A DNA stretch of 64,000 nt from Gordionus sp. m RMFG-2023 (GCF_954871325.1 NC_088777.1:9649366-9713365), one strand, 5' to 3'; numbered from the stretch's first letter, positions 22,224-35,900 are shown. Numbers and translations: made by a program. The notes: a model not told the origin generated them from the sequence alone.

Positions 22224-25200
22224 ATGAAATATTTGATATGGGGTTTTTTATTTTTTATATTTTTGTCACAATATGGAAATGGGCAAATCATAATTCAACA
22301 ACCACCTTTTGGTTATCAACCGTCCCCTTTTATTAATCAACGCCCAAGTAAAATTTACTTAAATTCTAATATATGTCTATTTAATATAATCCTTTAACTT
22401 ATCATGTAATATATATATTATATATTAGTTTCGAAGCCATACTGAGCCCATTTCCAACCAGAACGTTTTTCCCTGAGAGCGGCTTCCTAGGTATGGTACC
22501 AGCAATTGTTTTATTTATTTCCAAACAAAGGATAATAATTTATCGAATTAAATTAATCATTAAAAAAAAATTATGCCTAGGAAACCGCTTTAAAAAAACG
22601 TTCAAATGGTTTAAAGCATTATTGTTCTTGCGGGCGCGAGAACATAATCTTTTTTAAAAAAAATGGAAACCTAAAATCGAAAGTGAATGCCAAAAATTCG
22701 AACATTTTGAGCGTTTAGCACATTAAAAAAATATGGTTTGCTTATTCGTTGAATTAAATTCAATGATTTTCCATTTTCTAGGTAATAAATAGATAGGATA
22801 TTGAATTACTACTCATAATGAACAAAAATCAAAAAATTCTTCTAAAATTTGGCCGAAATTTCTTGAAATTCAAAACCAGTTCCGAAAAGGTTTATAAAAG
22901 ATATTCTAGTTCTTACGACCTAAAGTAATTAGGTCCGAATATGGGATTATTTTTTTTTGGCGAATTGGATTCGGATGTATGACAAGTTATATTTAAGGAA
23001 TTGATAGCTTTCGAGCTTATAGATCCATATGGGCCTATTTTTGGTTAGTTCTGGTTTATAATTTTTGGATTTTTAAAATACATTATATATTATTTAGTTC
23101 AAAAATAAATAACCAATTCAAAAATTTAACTAAGTTCTAAAAAAGGGAGTTGTGTTTGAAAATTGTAATATCGTCTGACTTTTTATTTCTTCAATTTCTA
23201 AATATTCAATTTGAATATACTATATTTTTTACTTTTATTATAAACAGAGAGCTGCAGAGGTACCATTTGCACGACCAGGCCTGAAATTTACTTTCGAAAA
23301 AATTTCTGGACCAACCCGGGTTTTATATTTTCAAGGTCGGTCCGGATTTTATTTTCAAAAAAATTTTCGACCTAGTCCGAACTTTTTAAAAATATATATA
23401 TAGATAATAATGGTGATTTAAAATATTCGGTTTTATAATATACAGCCCAGCCCGGATATATTTAAAAAAAATTAAAATACGGTTCGGCCCGTTTACCCGT
23501 CCCGGGCTTAGGCTAGGGCCTGCAGGCCTCTGATTATAATGAAAATGTTACGAAAAAACAAACCTGTTTTTTAAATGGTTGCTAACGTCAAACGATAGGT
23601 ATACCAATTTGCACTATGCCATTTGAAATGCATTATTTGCGTTTGAAACCCTCAATTTGTGTACTATAAGACCATTTCAAACGTTTTTTCAAGGCGATTT
23701 TTTTAGACATATTTTCAGCAATTTTTTTAATTTACAGAAATAATTATTTTGCATTATATAATATTTTTAAAAAAACCACAATAAGAAATTTCAGACGCCA
23801 TTTAATAGTTTATAGTTTTTTTTTATTACCGATTAAATGGTGTGTCTGTTTTTAGAAATATTTCTCAAAAAAAATTAATTTGACAAATTGTTATCCTAAT
23901 TGCTGGCTTTGAAAAAACGTTCCGCTTGGAAATGGCCCTAAGAAATAAAACATTTAATAACGTAACTAGTGATCTGCATCGGCCCTAATTTTTCAAGCCC
24001 GGCCCGGCCCGAAATTTTTTTTAAAAAAGTTTTGCCGGCCTGGCCCGAACCCGAAATTTTTTTATAAAGTTTTGCCGGCCCGTCCCGAACCTGAAATTTT
24101 TTTTAAAAATAATTTACCGACCTGGCCCGGCCCGTATTTATTTATAGAAATTAATTTTTATAATTACTTAAAATAAAAGACATATGTTATACCTCTTTTA
24201 GTTTCAATAAATAAAATCAAATATTTTTATTTTACATAAAAAATTCAATATAAAATTAATAAATTTAGATATATTTAAAAAAATTTCCAAGGTTCAACCC
24301 GACCCGGCCCAAATTTTTTAAAAAATATTAGGTCCGGCCCGGCCCTAACCCAATTATTTTAAATAAAATTAGGCCCAAGTACGGCCCGAAGCCTGTTCGG
24401 GCCGGGTACGGGCCGGGCATAACTTTGCAGATCTCTAAAGTAACTACATATAAATCCGTACTCACTTTTTAAATATTAGGCCAATCATTTAAAATAGGTA
24501 AAAATAATTTCATGAATATTTACAGGTTAAGCTGGGTCCGAAAGTATTATTTTGTGGTTCTGTTCTCACCTATTGAGAATTTTATTAAAACAGTATGGGT
24601 ACGGTTTGGAAAATCATTACGGTTTATTTCTGTTCTGCCGGCATGTCCGATATCCTGATTAAAATTTATAAATAAATGTGCAAGAATTACTCTTAAATTC
24701 CGTTGTCTGATCTGAAATATCTTTAATATAAATTTTTTTAAAACTTAAAATAACTATTAAGTCGATATAGCAAAATTTGAGATCTGCAAATCAGACCCCG
24801 GCCGGTACCAGGCCCAGCCAATCGGGTTTCAGGCAGGGCCGTTAATTTTTAGAAAATAATTTTGATTTTGGACTAGGTCCGGCCTTATATTTTTTAAAAA
24901 ATCTGGTAGGGTCGGGTTTAAATTTTTAAATATGATATTACATTTTGTAAAATAAATGGATATATTTTAAAATTCTTGTAAGATTTTTCACTAAATATAT
25001 ATTAGATTTTCCTATATTTAAATAAATTTTGACCGGACAAACTAATAAAATTTATTTAGGGTAGGGCTAGTTGAGAAAAATAAAAAAAATATTGTTCTGG
25101 ATCGGGCCGAGTCGGGCTTGGCTTGAAAAATTAGGCCCGATGGAGATTACTAAGCTAAATAAAATCATTAATATTTATTATATTGTATTATTATTTCTTT

Positions 25201-28200
25201 TCAAATATGTCTCAAAGATTGTCCATTAGTTACCCAATGCTTCTTTCCATGCAGACGTAATAATTTTAATGGATGTTGTATATGCCCTGGTAAGTGTTTT
25301 TTTAATTCTATTATAGGGAGGCCAGGTCACAGCAGACCCGATTTAGTAAAAACTAGTGCTGTAAAGATTTTGAAAAAACGAATTTGACAAAAAATCTAAC
25401 ACATTCGGGTTCATTTATTATCTTAATCGTTATTGTAACCGTCAAATAACCTAAATGCATGTTTTACTTTCTAAAATGATAAATGCTGTGGCTATTGGCT
25501 CTATCTTCTATTAAGATAATTTTATATAATTTATTATTTGTTTTATAAAATTAAAATTCGAAATACTTATTTTAATTAGGGTATGGTTAAAATATATCAA
25601 ACTATTAGATATTATATTTATATAAAATAGTTTATAAAAACCTAAACCTAATCAAAATAAAATGAAATTATAAAACATATTAAAGTAAAATAGAAACCTG
25701 TCAGAAAAAAAGCGGGTTGTATAATATTCTAAGGAATTAGGTGAATAAGGAAAAAAAAAATTATTTTTATAAATTTTTACCTTTTATTTAAAATTTTTAA
25801 CTTTTTTTTTATAAAAATTTAAAAATTTTTTTGAATTGGGTGAACTCTATAAAAGAACGCGTTCATCAAAAATAACGAGTAATTTCGGGTTTCTTCTAGC
25901 CCTAAGCACGCTAACCCCATGAACAATGGGGGGGGGGGGCTTGACAACGGTCGATTAGCTCGGATTTTTCAGAATTGGGGACAAGAAATCCGGTTTCGTC
26001 GAAATCTTGGTCATTAATTAAGAATCTAAAATAAGCTGTTGGAGTTAAACATTTATCTCCAATGGGCAAATTAGGAACAACCTCCTTTTTTTTATTGAAG
26101 TAGCAGAACTTATTAGGGTTGCTAGGAACAGTAATTTATAATAATTCTCCAAATGATTATAATAAACTGCTAATTAATATTAAGTATAGTGTTGGTCATG
26201 GTCCGGTCCCATCCAGTCCGGTCCTTTTTTCTAAAATGACCAGACCGATGGGCTGCTAAGTCAAGGACCAGACCGTGGGACCGTCGGTCCAATCATGTCC
26301 AGTCCCGTCTAAAAAAATTTTTTTGTTAAGCTAATATAGTTTTATTTTGCATGAAATTTATTAAAAATGAAATATGTTAAATTACCAATATTTTAACTAT
26401 ATCATCAAATCATTTTTATTATATTATTTATATAAAAAGATTAAACCATTACAAATTTATTGAATATAATTAAAATCAATTTGATTAGCATATTTAATTA
26501 GTTTTTGTTTTTGAATGTGATAGATGTTTGTTTATGAAATAAAATTGATTTATAAATAAATATTATAATTTTCTTCTAAAAATTCAAAAATCATTCCATT
26601 TTTTACCCATCCAATCAATGGCGTAACTACGGAGGTGGTTTTCGGGTTTGGACCCCTCCCAGAGCAAAAATTTCCTTTTAGATTATACTTTCAAAAGACT
26701 TAAAAGTGACTTTATATCAAATAAATACCATTAATATTTATATTTTTCTGGTTTTGATGTTTGTGGAAGGATATTATATTACTATTAAAATTATTCTGGA
26801 TAGTATAATTATAAAGTCATTGAGAATAATCTACTAAATTATAAAAACATATTATTGATGCATTTAAAAAGTATATTTATTATATATTATCGAAGATATG
26901 GTTATGATTTGTAAGATAAACCCGGCTGAAGGCCGGGCAAAAGGGCCGAAGGCCCGTTAATGGGGGTGTGGGGGACAAAGCCCCCCAGTTTTTATATGTA
27001 TGGACCCCCTCTAAGAAAAATTCCTAGCTACGCCACTGCATCCAATCATCAATCTTTGGTTTTTATTGTTTCCAGCCCTAATCATAAACTATGAGTAGGT
27101 TTATTTGATGATTATTTTATTCATTTATTTAAAATTTTTAGCTCTCAATTTGATATATATATATGCATAATTTACTTGTGCTTGAAGAATTGTAAATATC
27201 TGAAGACATATTTTACATGTTTTTCCAGAATTATCCTTTCAAAAAATTTATATAATTCTTTAACATATTTTCAAATTTGAATTTGATCGATTTTTTTCAT
27301 TGCACTATTAATACTATTTTCTAAATCAATAGTTATTCTTTGGCTGAGAGTGGTGATTTAATAATACTATCATCTTCTCATTTCTAATATATTAAATTAT
27401 TTGACGAATGTGAAACGGAAGAATAAAAAAAGTAAATGATGAATGAGATGTTATAAAGTGTAAGGCATTAAACATGCTTTATGTGTTAATGAACATGTAC
27501 ATTAACTAAAAAGCAATTCATAGTAAACTTTTATATTTTTTAATTGTTCTTCGGTCGGAACGGTCATGGGATCGTGAACCGAACCGTCCCGTCAGACCCA
27601 ATAGTCAGATGAGAAACTGAACCGAACGTTTTCGCCTTCTATTTACAGAAAATTTAAACTACAACTATATCCTGCATTCACACACATAGAGCGTGAAACT
27701 GCGCAATATACAAAAATACGACATATTATGGGACACCATAATGTTTGTGATTGTGGCACAACACAAGGTTGCAGTTGCAACAGCTGATTTATATGGATAA
27801 CAGTTTTTTTTACATTTGAAATGATTTTTTTCTGGAGCATTAAAAATTTATTAGAACTAATCATCATATAAAATTTATTAAAACCAATCATATTTTAAAA
27901 AATAATAATTTCTAATACAAATAATAAAATATTGGAAAATACAATGTATTTAAGGTATATATAATATTGTTAAAAGATTTGTAGCTATTAATGAATTAAA
28001 TCAGTGTGATATCACAAATATGGAATATATTATATTATATGATGAAAAATCAAAAGTTCATAAATGAAGATTATCTTCAATTTTTCCATGGTTTGTTCTA
28101 TGTTGGATATTGGATCCCCTTTTATATTAAGTAAAGTCAGTCCTCATCATTTTAAGATGTCGTATTTTTATTCCTTGTATTGAAGAATAGGTTCTCTCAT

Positions 28201-29947
28201 TTGTGCTTGTATAAATTGGTATTGTTTCCAAATTATACAATAAATATAATATAAATGAAAAAAAAACAATATACTTTAAAGTAAATAATGCCTTCATTTC
28301 TTTTCCTACTAAAATTAATCTTTCATCATACCAATATTTAAATTCTGAAATTAAGTAGCCTTTAGATATATTTATATACTGAATAAAATTTAACTAAATA
28401 TTTAATTTTTTCAATATAAGATTTAATAATATCCTCAGATAAGAGGGATTTATATATATAATATTATTGGATAGGGCCATTTGTTGAATCGCATATCTTA
28501 AATCTTTGATGTAAAGTGGATTATTTGTTTAGGTCAGAATATTAATTCTGAAAGCCATTTTCATGCCAGCAACCAAAAAAATATTATGAAGTCCATGCCC
28601 TAAGCATAAATGATGATCATAATCCCCCACAATCTAATGTATCTTTTGATATTTGCCCCAGCATCAGTTATCATCTCAATTATTTTATTTTTTAAATAAA
28701 ATTCCTCTTCTATAATATTGATCTCAGTTAATATAGTTTCACCCGTATACTTTTGCATACGTTTCTAGTTAGGGGGTCAAAATTTTTATTTAAATGATGA
28801 AGACTAAACCTAATATAAATTTGACTCTTGAAATGATTTGTCCATTAATCGAAAGTGATAGAAAAACATCATCTAATGCCATAGTATAATGAGCGATAGT
28901 TAAACGGGGAAGGAACAGTTTGCATCCAATTTTTCTTGAGAGGGGAGGGGTGGGATATGGTATATTTTTAGGGGGTAGGATAAATTTATTGGGAGATTAT
29001 CTATTAATTTAAATGTAGAGCAAAATATATTACTGTAAAAATTAATCTACTTTTATTATAGACCTATTATAATACAATGATATAGCTGATCATCGACCAA
29101 ATCTATATATAACAATCATAGACTAATTTAATAAATAAAACCATTTAAAAGAGTTAGACATTCTCAGCAAACTTATATTCATTACCAAACAAGATCCTAT
29201 AATAACGTATTCATTGTAAATTTAGGAATTTGAATTCAATGGACAACCAGAGTTTCTAATAGTGTTGTTAAACGCGATTTAAAATCGATAACCAAATATT
29301 TTAACCGAAATAATATTATGCAAGCCTGGAGATATTTCTCAGAGATGATAGAAAGATCTGGACATCTATTAACGAAATCTCGAAGCTTGAGCAATATTAT
29401 TTTGGTTAAAAATATTAATTTAAAAATTGCTAACTAAACCAAGGCCTTTAACAACAACACTAGTTTCCAATTTGTTATTACTACTAATGTGGAAAATAAG
29501 TTGAATAATAGACTCAGATCAATAAGAGTGAAGAAATAAAGACTGGTTGTATTTTAATTTATACCATTTCCTTTAGAAAAGTATGAACAAATTCACATCC
29601 GATCCATAAGTATTATGAAACAATTAAACGATTATAACTATTTTTTTTTGGTGAAAATATATGTTACTTGACTTTATTAATTATATTATGTCATTTTTAA
29701 AAATAGTATGCCGACCTCTCCGTCGCTTTTTCTGTCGAAGAGTAATTTGGCTAAGAAATGGATGCCCTAGATGCCGATGGCGTAAGGATATTTTTTGAAA
29801 TTAATTTTTTTGTAATAAATCAACCTTTTTTTTAAATAAAATAAATATAGCTTGATAATCACGGTCGAAATATTGGAGAATATTTTAAAAAAGCATTCAA
29901 TTCTCTTTGTAGGAATTTATCATCAAGATTATTTTAATAGTCTATAA
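22224..29947 (+). CDS. Secreted antistasin-like cysteine-rich protein, unit 1
   Basis: Model by eye: exon 1 22224-22347, exon 2 25218-25289, exon 3 29707-29781, tentative last exon 29913-29947. All joints are phase 1, and exons 2 and 3 are symmetric (72 and 75 nt). Exon 1 encodes a signal peptide (MKYLIWGFLFFIFLSQYGNG) then a Gln/Pro-rich stretch. Exon 2 reads CPLVTQCFFPCRRNNFNGCC then I-C-P; exon 3 reads CRPLRRFFCRRVIWLRNGCP then R-C-R-W. The C-x3-C...N-G-C-x2-C pattern is that of antistasin-type inhibitor repeats, with a shortened middle loop. By family analogy it would be a secreted serine-protease inhibitor or related small secreted protein; function is inference. An alternative 3' end uses a 27-nt intron (25290-25316) into 25317-25387, giving an RPGHSRPD tail. 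Total length is about 100 residues. Confidence 0.65.
23967..24437. mobile_element. GC-rich hAT-like MITE, private to unit 1
   Basis: The ends are tagtgatctgcatcggccc and, inverted, agagatctgcaaagttatgc. The interior alternates AT-rich sequence with ggcccggcccg motifs. It is flanked by acgtaact / aagtaact-like 8-mers. Units 2 (about 34675) and 3 (about 42738) show the uninterrupted site, confirming insertion after duplication. Confidence 0.75.
24776..25150. mobile_element. GGCCCGG-rich MITE remnant
   Basis: This segment runs from gagatctgcaaatcagacccc to aaaattaggcccgatggagat with GC-rich sub-termini and an AT-rich core. Related segments occur at the same place in unit 2 (about 35365-35480, truncated) and unit 3 (about 43125-43510), so this insertion predates the triplication. 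It lies just upstream of the antistasin-like exon 2. Confidence 0.55.
26183..27625. mobile_element. Larger element inserted in unit 1 (tccggtcc-rich ends)
   Basis: Unit 2 reads straight through this site (near 36510-36575), while unit 1 carries about 1.4 kb. The left end, from tagtgttggtcatggtccgg, and the right region (gaacggtcatgggatcgtgaaccgaacc) hold inverted gg(t/a)cc-type motifs like the other hAT MITEs. A second MITE (26616-27038) is nested inside. The exact right end and target duplication are not resolved. Confidence 0.6.
26616..27038. mobile_element. Nested hAT MITE with perfect 8-bp target duplication
   Basis: 423 bp, starting caatggcgtaactacgg and ending as the inverse of cagtggcgtagctagg. 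Identical 8-bp duplications, catccaat, lie at 26608-26615 and 27039-27046. Inside are a GC-rich palindrome (ccggctgaaggccgg with gggccgaaggccc) and two ggacccc blocks. A similar GC-rich block occurs near the left end of the 50132-52239 hAT, which suggests a related family. Confidence 0.92.
27647..27787 (+). other. Cysteine-rich open frame in unit 1, possible exon
   Basis: After a good acceptor (ctatttacag) the frame reads KFKLQLYPAFTHIERE ... GHHNVCDCGTTQGCSCNS and stops. It has four clustered Cys (C-x-C...G-C-x-C). Its incoming phase does not fit a direct join to the phase-1 exons at 22347 or 25289, so it would need another exon. The matching stretch in unit 2 (about 36595-36740) has lost the Cys pattern. 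Confidence 0.3.
28080..28930 (-). mobile_element. hAT transposase remnant in unit 1
   Basis: The minus strand at about 28250-28130 reads ETIPIYTSTNERTYSSIQGI followed by a basic helix, the hAT dimerisation motif. Sequence to about 28930 matches DNA in the hAT remnant of unit 3 (45940-46290). A shorter piece of the same dimerisation segment is in unit 2 (37045-37235), so the insertion predates at least the unit 1/unit 2 split. Frame is broken throughout. Confidence 0.7.
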
Positions 29948-32902
29948 ATCTAAGTCGTTGATATGATAAAAATTATGGTATAACTAATCATAAATATGTA
30001 TTTATTTTATATAGTTAAAATATCTAACATATTAAAATGGATATTTTGATAATTTTTGTTAAGGCTGTGTTCATAACCTCAAAGAATTATATTCGCTTAA
30101 ATTTCGAAATTTTATTGAAAAATAAGAAATAAAGATGTCCAAATATTTAACTATTTAACATGATTTTATTAAAATTTTAAAAAGTTTTGAAACTTTGAAT
30201 ATCTAAATAAATTTTGGACGCAACCTTAAATATTGTAAAAAAAGTCTAGTGTACACATCATACCTTTATCATAAATGCATTATTTCCTTGCTCTGATACA
30301 TTTAAATACAGAATAGTGGCGCTATTTTAATTACAAATGGTTTCGTTTTAATTTTGAGCTTTACAAATCGAAAAAATGTCACTCAATTATCACAAATTTT
30401 GAATATTTTTACATTGATAATTCTATTAATCTAGTTAAAATAACAAACTAGACAGGAGAAAATATAAATTGAGTTTACTAAATATTAGCCTAGTTTGTAG
30501 CCGAAATATGAGGTTAAGCCTAATTAGTCTAAACGTAAAATCGATGGAACCTAATTAGATTTATTAATTTAAAAAAAATGAACGCTGAATGATTCCATTA
30601 ATATTAAAATAAAAATTCGTTGAGAAATTTGCTACATGCAAACGATATGATGTTATTATGGCGGGGCTTTAAGTTGCACCCTCCTCACCATAAATATTAT
30701 TTTGAGGACTTTGGTGAAAGTGGGGTGGTGGTAATTTTTAGGTAATTGTGATATTTATTAAAATTTTAGAATTCCTCAAAGGAATGAAAATACCTCCCTC
30801 TCTTGGATACACCTGAACTTCAGCTTAAGGAGTTTATTTGATAGTAGATTATAATTATATAATAATTTTATAATTAAATCTTTAGTTATACATAATATAA
30901 TTGGATATATATGCCGCTTAAACAATTTAAGGATTTTAGTGTAAAAGTCGACCAATGTACTTAATGGTCTATAAATAGGAAACGAAAAAAATATAGAATA
31001 TAGTATAAAATGAAAAAAAATGACCTTCATGATAATTTTTCATGAAGTGAAACAATATAAAATTTTTATGGTAATTTTTCACATGTAATATTTATTTGCA
31101 ACGAGAAAAAAATTATAACATATTTATAATTCTTAAATTTAAATGATTTTTTTATTTGACTCTCTTTAACAATCATCTATTTTAAAATTTCGGTCTAAAA
31201 AATGTATTCATCTCCAAAAATAAATTTTCATAGACTAAACAAAATTTCCTACAGAACACTTGAAATAGGTAAGGAATTAGGTTTAATAGACAATAATTCT
31301 AACTTCAGGAAATCATATAGAGAAATCATATTATAAAAGTAATTTGTTACTTCTATCATTAAATTTATGGAAATAAAATTCGCTTACTTTTATATATAAT
31401 ATCTAATCCAATTTTAAATTTAACTTTTATTTTGGTTAATATTCACAAATTACCACTTATTATTTTTACACTTTTTTTATGATCTTAATTTTATTACTCC
31501 TTAGGGCATGTTGAATTTTAAATATAACCTTTTCTTTCAAAATATATTCAATATAGTATAAGTGAAGATAATCGATAATGATAAATTACAAAACAATTGT
31601 AAAAATATTTATTGGGAACTATTTAATAAATTAAACCAATTATCTGTAATATACGTTTTAAGATGATGTATTTGTATCTATGTTATAATATCAGTTTCGA
31701 AATATTTAATATTATTCTAATTCGTTTATATGAAATATTTTTTGGCTAAATGGTTAACAATATTATTTAAATATTGACTTATAGGTTATTATTTAGAATC
31801 CTTTTGAATATTCCACAAGTGCGTGTTTTTATTACTTAATCAATTTTAAGATTACGGCTTAACCTAAAATATTAATCAAATAATCTAATTTTATAAATTA
31901 TTCATTTTATATTGTAATAAATCTAGATCCATTTTTAAGCGATGAATCGGTGTCTGTATCTAGATACATTAGAAAAGTATCTTTCAACAATTCTTAACGT
32001 TCTATCCTTCGATTACTATAAAGTTCTAACTCCATTTCAATCCATGTTACAGAAAAAATTTTCAAAATTAATATTTTAAAGGTGCTTTAAATACTTTAGT
32101 GTTATAAAAGAAATTATTTAACAAATATAAAGTCCATAAATAATTTCAAACATTAATTTTGCGATCCGAGTTAGAGAAGAAAAAAAAAATTAAGTTCATA
32201 TCCGTTTAATTATATTTTATTAAAATAAGCAACGTTCATACTGAAAGTGAAATTGAGGAAATAAATTTGACTTAAGATGCTATAGAACTAGTTCTGTTCC
32301 GGCTAATTAAGATAAGATGTTTATACGTTATCTTAGACTGAGTCAAATTTGAAAAATGCTCTCTCCTCATTTAATCTTATTTCTACTTTATCATACTTAA
32401 CAAAATATACGGGTTCATAATATTTTATTATTCTTAGTTTTTAAAGTTTTAATTTCTTCTTTAAAGTGAATTTACTTTTATTTTTATTATATAAAAGTTA
32501 ATAAAATGATATTATAAAGGAGAACATTTTTATAAAATAACTACCAATGGTCGCCACCGCTGGATTCCAATTTGATTAAAATGTATATTTGAATTATTCA
32601 AAGGAGGAGGGAGGGTAGGGAGTCGCAAGTTGGTATTTATAAAAAATTAAATATACTTATTTGTTTGTTTATTGGGTTGATTGTAAATTGTAATTAGTAA
32701 AATAAAATTTTACTTTTCAAGGTGCACGTGCGCAGCTATATTTACGAATTCAAATTATTTCAAAAAATTTGGAATCATTATGACATAAACAAATTGATTA
32801 AATTTGTTATCCTTGGAATATCACATTTAAATATATTTTTTTTTGGGCAACATTTGAATAAAATCTAAAAATCATTTTCTTTAAATTTTATTAATTTACA
32901 AA

Positions 32903-35900
32903 ATGAAATATTTGATATGGGGCTTTTTATCTTTCATATTTTTGTCACAATATGGGAATGGACAAATCATAATTCAACAACAACCTTTTGGTTACCAACG
33001 GTCACCCTATTTTAATCAACAGCCTCCTTTTATTAATCAACGCCCAAGTAAAATTTACTAAAATGTTATAGTTACTTTACTACATTTAATATAATCCTTT
33101 AACTTATCATTTAATAAAAGTTTCGAAGTACTGAACCTATTTACAACCAGAACGTTTTTTCCTGAGAGAGGTTCCTTAGGTATGTTTCCATCAATTATTT
33201 TATTTATTTCCATTATCGAACTAAATTAAATTAATCAATTATGCCTAGGAAACCACTTTAAAAAAAAACGTTCAAATGGTTTAAAGCATTCTTGTTTTTA
33301 GGGGAGCGAGAGCATAATATTTTTAAAAAAAATTCGAAGCCTAAAATCGAACGTGACAGCCAAAAATTCGGACATTTTAAGCATTTTGCACATCAAAAAT
33401 GATGGTTTGCTTATTCGTTGTATTAAATTCAATAATTTCCCTTTTTCAACGTAATAAATTTATAGGGGCATATTGTATTACATATAATGAACAAAAACCT
33501 AAAAAAAATCTGTAAAATCCTGCCAGAAATTCCAAAACCCGTTCGGATAAGGTTTCCTCTTTCGACCTAAAGAATTTTTTAAATTATAATTAGGTCCGAA
33601 TCTGCTTGAAATTTTTTCGAGCGAGTTGGATTTGATGTTTTGCCGGTATTTAAGGAATTGATGCCTTTCGGGTTTTAGATTCATATCGGTTCTTTTTGGC
33701 TAGTTCTAGTTTATAATTTTTGGATTTTTTAAAATTAATCTTATATATATTATTTAGTTGACCCCAAAGTTGATTTAAAATTTTAGTTAAGTTCTAATAA
33801 AGGATTTGTCTTTTAAAATTATAATATCGTTCTGTCTTATTATTTCTTTAATTTATATTCAATTTAAAGATACTCTAATTTTTACGTTTATTATAATAAG
33901 AGATCTGCAGAGGTACCATTGCATGGCCCGGCCTGGATTTTATATAAGAAAATGGAAATATTTCTGACCCTGCCCGGGTTTTATATTTTTAAGGCCGGCC
34001 TGGATTTTATTTTAAAAAAATTTTCGGCCTGGCCCAGTTTTTAAAAATAAATTATTTATTTTCAATTTTTATAGCTAATAATGGCGATTTAAAATATTCG
34101 GTTGTTTTAAAATATACGTTTAAAAAATTAAAATACAGTCTGGCTCTTGTACTCGGGCTTAGGACCGGGCCTGCAGGCCTCTAATTATAATATTATAAAA
34201 TTAAGAATGAAAATATATTGAAAAATCAAACCCATTTTTTAAATAGTTGCAAAGGCCAAACGATGAGTTTACCAATTTGCGCGATGCCATTTGAAATGCA
34301 TATTTTATATTTGAAACGCGCTTGTGCACTTAAGGCCATTTTCAGATAAAACCTTTTTTCAAGGAGTTTGAGCTATGTTTTCAGCTATTTTTTTATATTT
34401 CCAAACAAGGGATGATAATTTATCGAAATAATTTTTTTGCATTATATAATATTTTAAAAAAATCCGTAATAAGGTATCTCTCAGGCGTCAATTAATCGTT
34501 TATTAGTTTTTTTATTAACGATTAAATGGCGTCTATTTTTAAAAAAATGTTATATTCCGCTAAAAAATTAATTTGACATATTGTTATCCTAATAGCTAGA
34601 AACATGCCTCCGATATGTTATGGAAAAACGTTCCGCATGGAAATGGCCCTAAGAAATAAAACATTTAATAACGTAACTTAAATTCTTACTCACTTTTTAA
34701 AATTATGTCATTCATTTAAAATAGATAATCAAGAATATTTAAGAGTTAAGCTGGATTTGAAAGTATTATTTTATGGTTCGGTTCTCACCTTTCCAAATTT
34801 TATTAAAACAGTTTTGGTACCGGTTGGAAATATCTTTAATATTTTAGTCGAGTTTTTATTTTTAATATATAAATAATTTTTTCTTTTTAGCTTTCACCTT
34901 TTCTGGTAGTAAGCTCCTTCAATATCTCCCACCACTTTATGTTATTCATACTCTATCTTTTATCTAATTTATATTTCTTCATATTGTCTTTAACTTTATG
35001 GCCCCATTGAAGTTTTGGCCTTCCTCTTTTACGTTTGCCCATCACTTCCAAACTAACCTTATTTCCTATATAGCCTATAGGCCTTCTCATTATGCGCCCA
35101 TACCATGGCACAACCTTTAAACTTCCTAGTATTCTTGTATTTCTCACCTTATCCTTTCTTCATACCTTAGCAATCATCCTCAGCATTCTCATCTCCATAT
35201 TTTGTAGATTTCTCTCGTCTGATTCTTTGGCTTATTATATTTATGAACTATATAGAATAGTTAATTGTACTATGGAACTGTAAATTTTTCCTTCAATTTA
35301 TGTGGGATTCTTTTATCAAAGAGCACTCCAGATAAAGATCTCCAGGACAAATATTTTTTTTTTATTTAGGGTTCGAGAAAAATTTCAAAAAAATTTGTTC
35401 GGGATAGAACCGGATAGGACAATTTTTTTGAAAAATATTTTGTCCGGGGCGGGTATGGCTTGAAAAATTAGGCCCGATGGAGATTAGTAAGCTAAATAAA
35501 ATAATTAATATTGATTATATTGTTTTATTATTCAAAGTTTGTCCATTTGTTTCCCAATGTTTCCTTCCATGCAGACTAAATTTTATTAATGGGTGTCGAA
35601 TGTGTACATGCCCTCGTAAGTGTTTTTTTAAAAATAAATACGTTATAGGTAGGCCAGGTTACAGCAGACCCGATTTTAGATTATGAAAAAACGAAATGAT
35701 TGTTTTGATCGTTTATTAACAAAAAATCGAATACATCCGGGTTCAAATATTATCTTAATCGTTATTGTAAGCGTCAAATAACCTAAATGCATGTTAGCTT
35801 CACTTTCTAAAATAATAAATGCTGTGACTATTGGCTCTATCATCTATAATTTATTAAGATATTTTGATATAATTTATTATTTGTTTTATAGGATTGAAAT

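Larger units (their letters stand above)
21662..32340 (+). repeat. Tandem array unit 1 (about 10.7 kb)
   Basis: This is the first of three direct units. The unit begins at aaatttgaaaattgccc and ends after gttccggctaattaagat...cagactg-like sequence. Shared landmarks in all three units are a signal-peptide exon (22224 here), an antistasin-like exon (25218), a second cysteine exon (29707) and a gcaacgtt...ctgaaagtg block near the end. Insertions private to unit 1 are a GGCCC-rich MITE (about 23967-24437) and a 1.4-kb element (about 26183-27625) with a nested MITE. A hAT remnant (28080-28930) is partly shared. Confidence 0.9.

Noticed and set aside
31918-32020. Possible further coding exon of the unit 1 antistasin-like gene (after atctag)
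   Set aside because: The acceptor and frame are not preserved in units 2 and 3, and there is no cysteine pattern.
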